Origin: Clostridia bacterium
GTDB lineage: Bacteria; Bacillota; Clostridia; Christensenellales; Aristaeellaceae
DNA length: 13,792 nt
Assembly: GCA_017458865.1 (NCBI GenBank)
Contig: JAFSZW010000523.1
Span: 1-13,792, forward strand
Direction of reading: 5' to 3'
Shown here one piece after another: positions 13,051 to 13,792 of the stretch (positions within the stretch are counted from its first letter, which is position 1; every line of letters starts with the position of its first letter). The notes under the pieces are model-generated. The model saw nothing but the letters and a program-made list of their open reading frames with translations, ran no database searches and had not been told where the DNA came from. The position numbers and the translations under genes are program-made.

Positions 13051-13510
13051 TGATATCAGACATCAGCCGATGTGCCTGCGAGGGCAAGCAAAAAGCATTT
13101 GGGTTATGCCATGCGTTTCCTCAGCCCCAGGTTGCTGCTGCAACCATTCTGTGCGCGGTTTGGCTGAAACACATACTGGCCTTTACTACCTCGTGTTTCT
13201 GCCGTCCCTGGCCATATTGCCACCCTGTCATCCGGAGCAGACGAGCACAGCGTATCAAAGCAAGATGCTTGTCTGTGCCGACCAGCATCTGAATTGAGCC
13301 TCCCATCTGCAGGTCTATGACAGATGGCATCCGGAAAGATCAATTCCTGAACAATGCTCCGGCCATCTGTTACATACCGACAGCATATGCCCTGTGCTTT
13401 TCCTTTCCCCAATACGAGCGCATTGACGGCCTGATACGCTGCACCAGTCCATCTTCGCTCAACATGCACTATCCCTGTGCATCCAGATAATCCTCTGTGA
13501 ATCAAATGGA
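13051..13510. other. 460-base interval without a convincing gene
   Basis: Between the terminator and the stop codon of the ArsC-like gene I find no frame with family resemblance and a good RBS. Minus-strand frames are open (13104-13505 and 13121-13330) but their products are Cys/Arg-rich and unlike any family I know. The stretch reads like decayed coding sequence. A small ATGCAC-N7-GTGCAT dyad lies near 13466-13484, past the end of the ArsC-like gene, without a U-tract. Confidence 0.35.
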
Positions 13511-13792
13511 TTACAGCAGCTTATCCTTCCACTCATCTTCTTTGAAACCAGTCAGAACTAAACCATCTCCGACAACCAGTGGACGCTTCACAAGCATGCC
13601 ATCTGTTGCCAGCAGCGCATACTGCTCATCCTCGCTCATCTCCGGCAGTTTCCTGGAAAGCTCCATTTCACGATACTGCTGGCCGCTTGTGTTCCAGAAA
13701 CGCTTCAGCGGCAATCCACTGACCGCATGATATTCCCGAATCATTCGCTCATCCGGATGATCTGTTTTGATATCGGTCTGCTCATATGCAAT
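13511..13792 (-). CDS. ArsC/Spx-family arsenate-reductase-like protein, C-terminal part
   Basis: Ninety-three C-terminal residues are visible, open to the right edge of the window. SGLPLKRFWNTSGQQYRE, then KLPEMSEDEQYALLATDGML and VKRPLVVGDGLVLTGFKEDE, are the conserved second half of the thioredoxin-fold ArsC/YffB/Spx-like family (usually about 115-120 residues). TDGMLVKRP is the characteristic segment before the last strands. The N-terminal redox Cys (CxxC in many members) lies outside the window, so it cannot be judged whether this is an active reductase or a regulator-type member. The 'arsenate reductase family' label reflects the fold; most stand-alone Firmicutes members have no proven arsenate activity, and no other arsenic gene is present here. 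Confidence 0.9.
   Translation of the reverse strand: MAYEQTDIKTDHPDERMIREYHAVSGLPLKRFWNTSGQQYREMELSRKLPEMSEDEQYALLATDGMLVKRPLVVGDGLVLTGFKEDEWKDKLL

Noticed and set aside
13104..13505. 133-codon minus-strand open frame downstream of the ArsC-like gene
   Set aside because: Composition is Cys/Arg/Gly-rich, no RBS is evident and no family is recognised; listed only as an interval without a convincing gene.

Overview
The window looks like chromosomal DNA of a moderately GC-rich, low-profile member of the Bacillota (Firmicutes), most probably a gut or host-associated anaerobe near the Erysipelotrichales or Lachnospirales. The grounds are GGAGG-type ribosome binding sites in front of nearly every gene, UPF0397-type ECF transporter parts, a LytS-like sensor kinase, and a Cas4-like/DUF2779-N-terminal-like protein family common in these groups. 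The taxonomic guess is inference; no rRNA or marker gene is present.

Left part (1-5325, all minus strand): a vitamin-type ECF transporter (S component, then a double-ATPase subunit that runs off the left edge) has its own consensus promoter and a GC-rich structured leader. Upstream of it lie a UPF0178 (YaiI/YqxD) protein, a YfcE-like metallophosphoesterase, a serine alpha/beta hydrolase resembling rumen feruloyl/cinnamoyl esterases, and a Cas4-like four-cysteine PD-(D/E)XK protein. The last two overlap by ATGA and form a translationally coupled pair. About 530 bases between the UPF0178 gene and the metallophosphoesterase gene carry no gene I can recognise.

Middle (5326-10426): a divergently read P-type ATPase of the CtpE/Exp7 type (+ strand, TTG start, strong terminator) faces a two-component system on the minus strand. 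In the latter, an unusual HTH(XRE)-receiver regulator overlaps (GTGA) a seven-helix LytS-like histidine kinase. The space between ATPase and kinase holds terminators and a degenerate ~35-bp repeat.

Right part (10427-13792): an intact YtcJ-type amidohydrolase with an excellent ribosome binding site stands between two decayed esterase genes. Upstream is an alpha/beta-hydrolase-3 (acetyl-esterase type) remnant that keeps a promoter, RBS and start. Downstream is a remnant resembling type B carboxylesterase, starting inside the amidohydrolase stop codon. Both appear to have kept their two ends and lost the middle. A perfect 17-bp stem terminator follows. After about 460 bases without a convincing gene, the window ends in the C-terminal half of an ArsC/Spx-family reductase on the minus strand.

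No tRNA, rRNA, CRISPR array, insertion sequence or prophage was seen. The most unusual items are the HTH-receiver/7TM kinase pair, the short Cas4-like protein coupled to an esterase, and the amidohydrolase flanked by internally deleted hydrolase genes.
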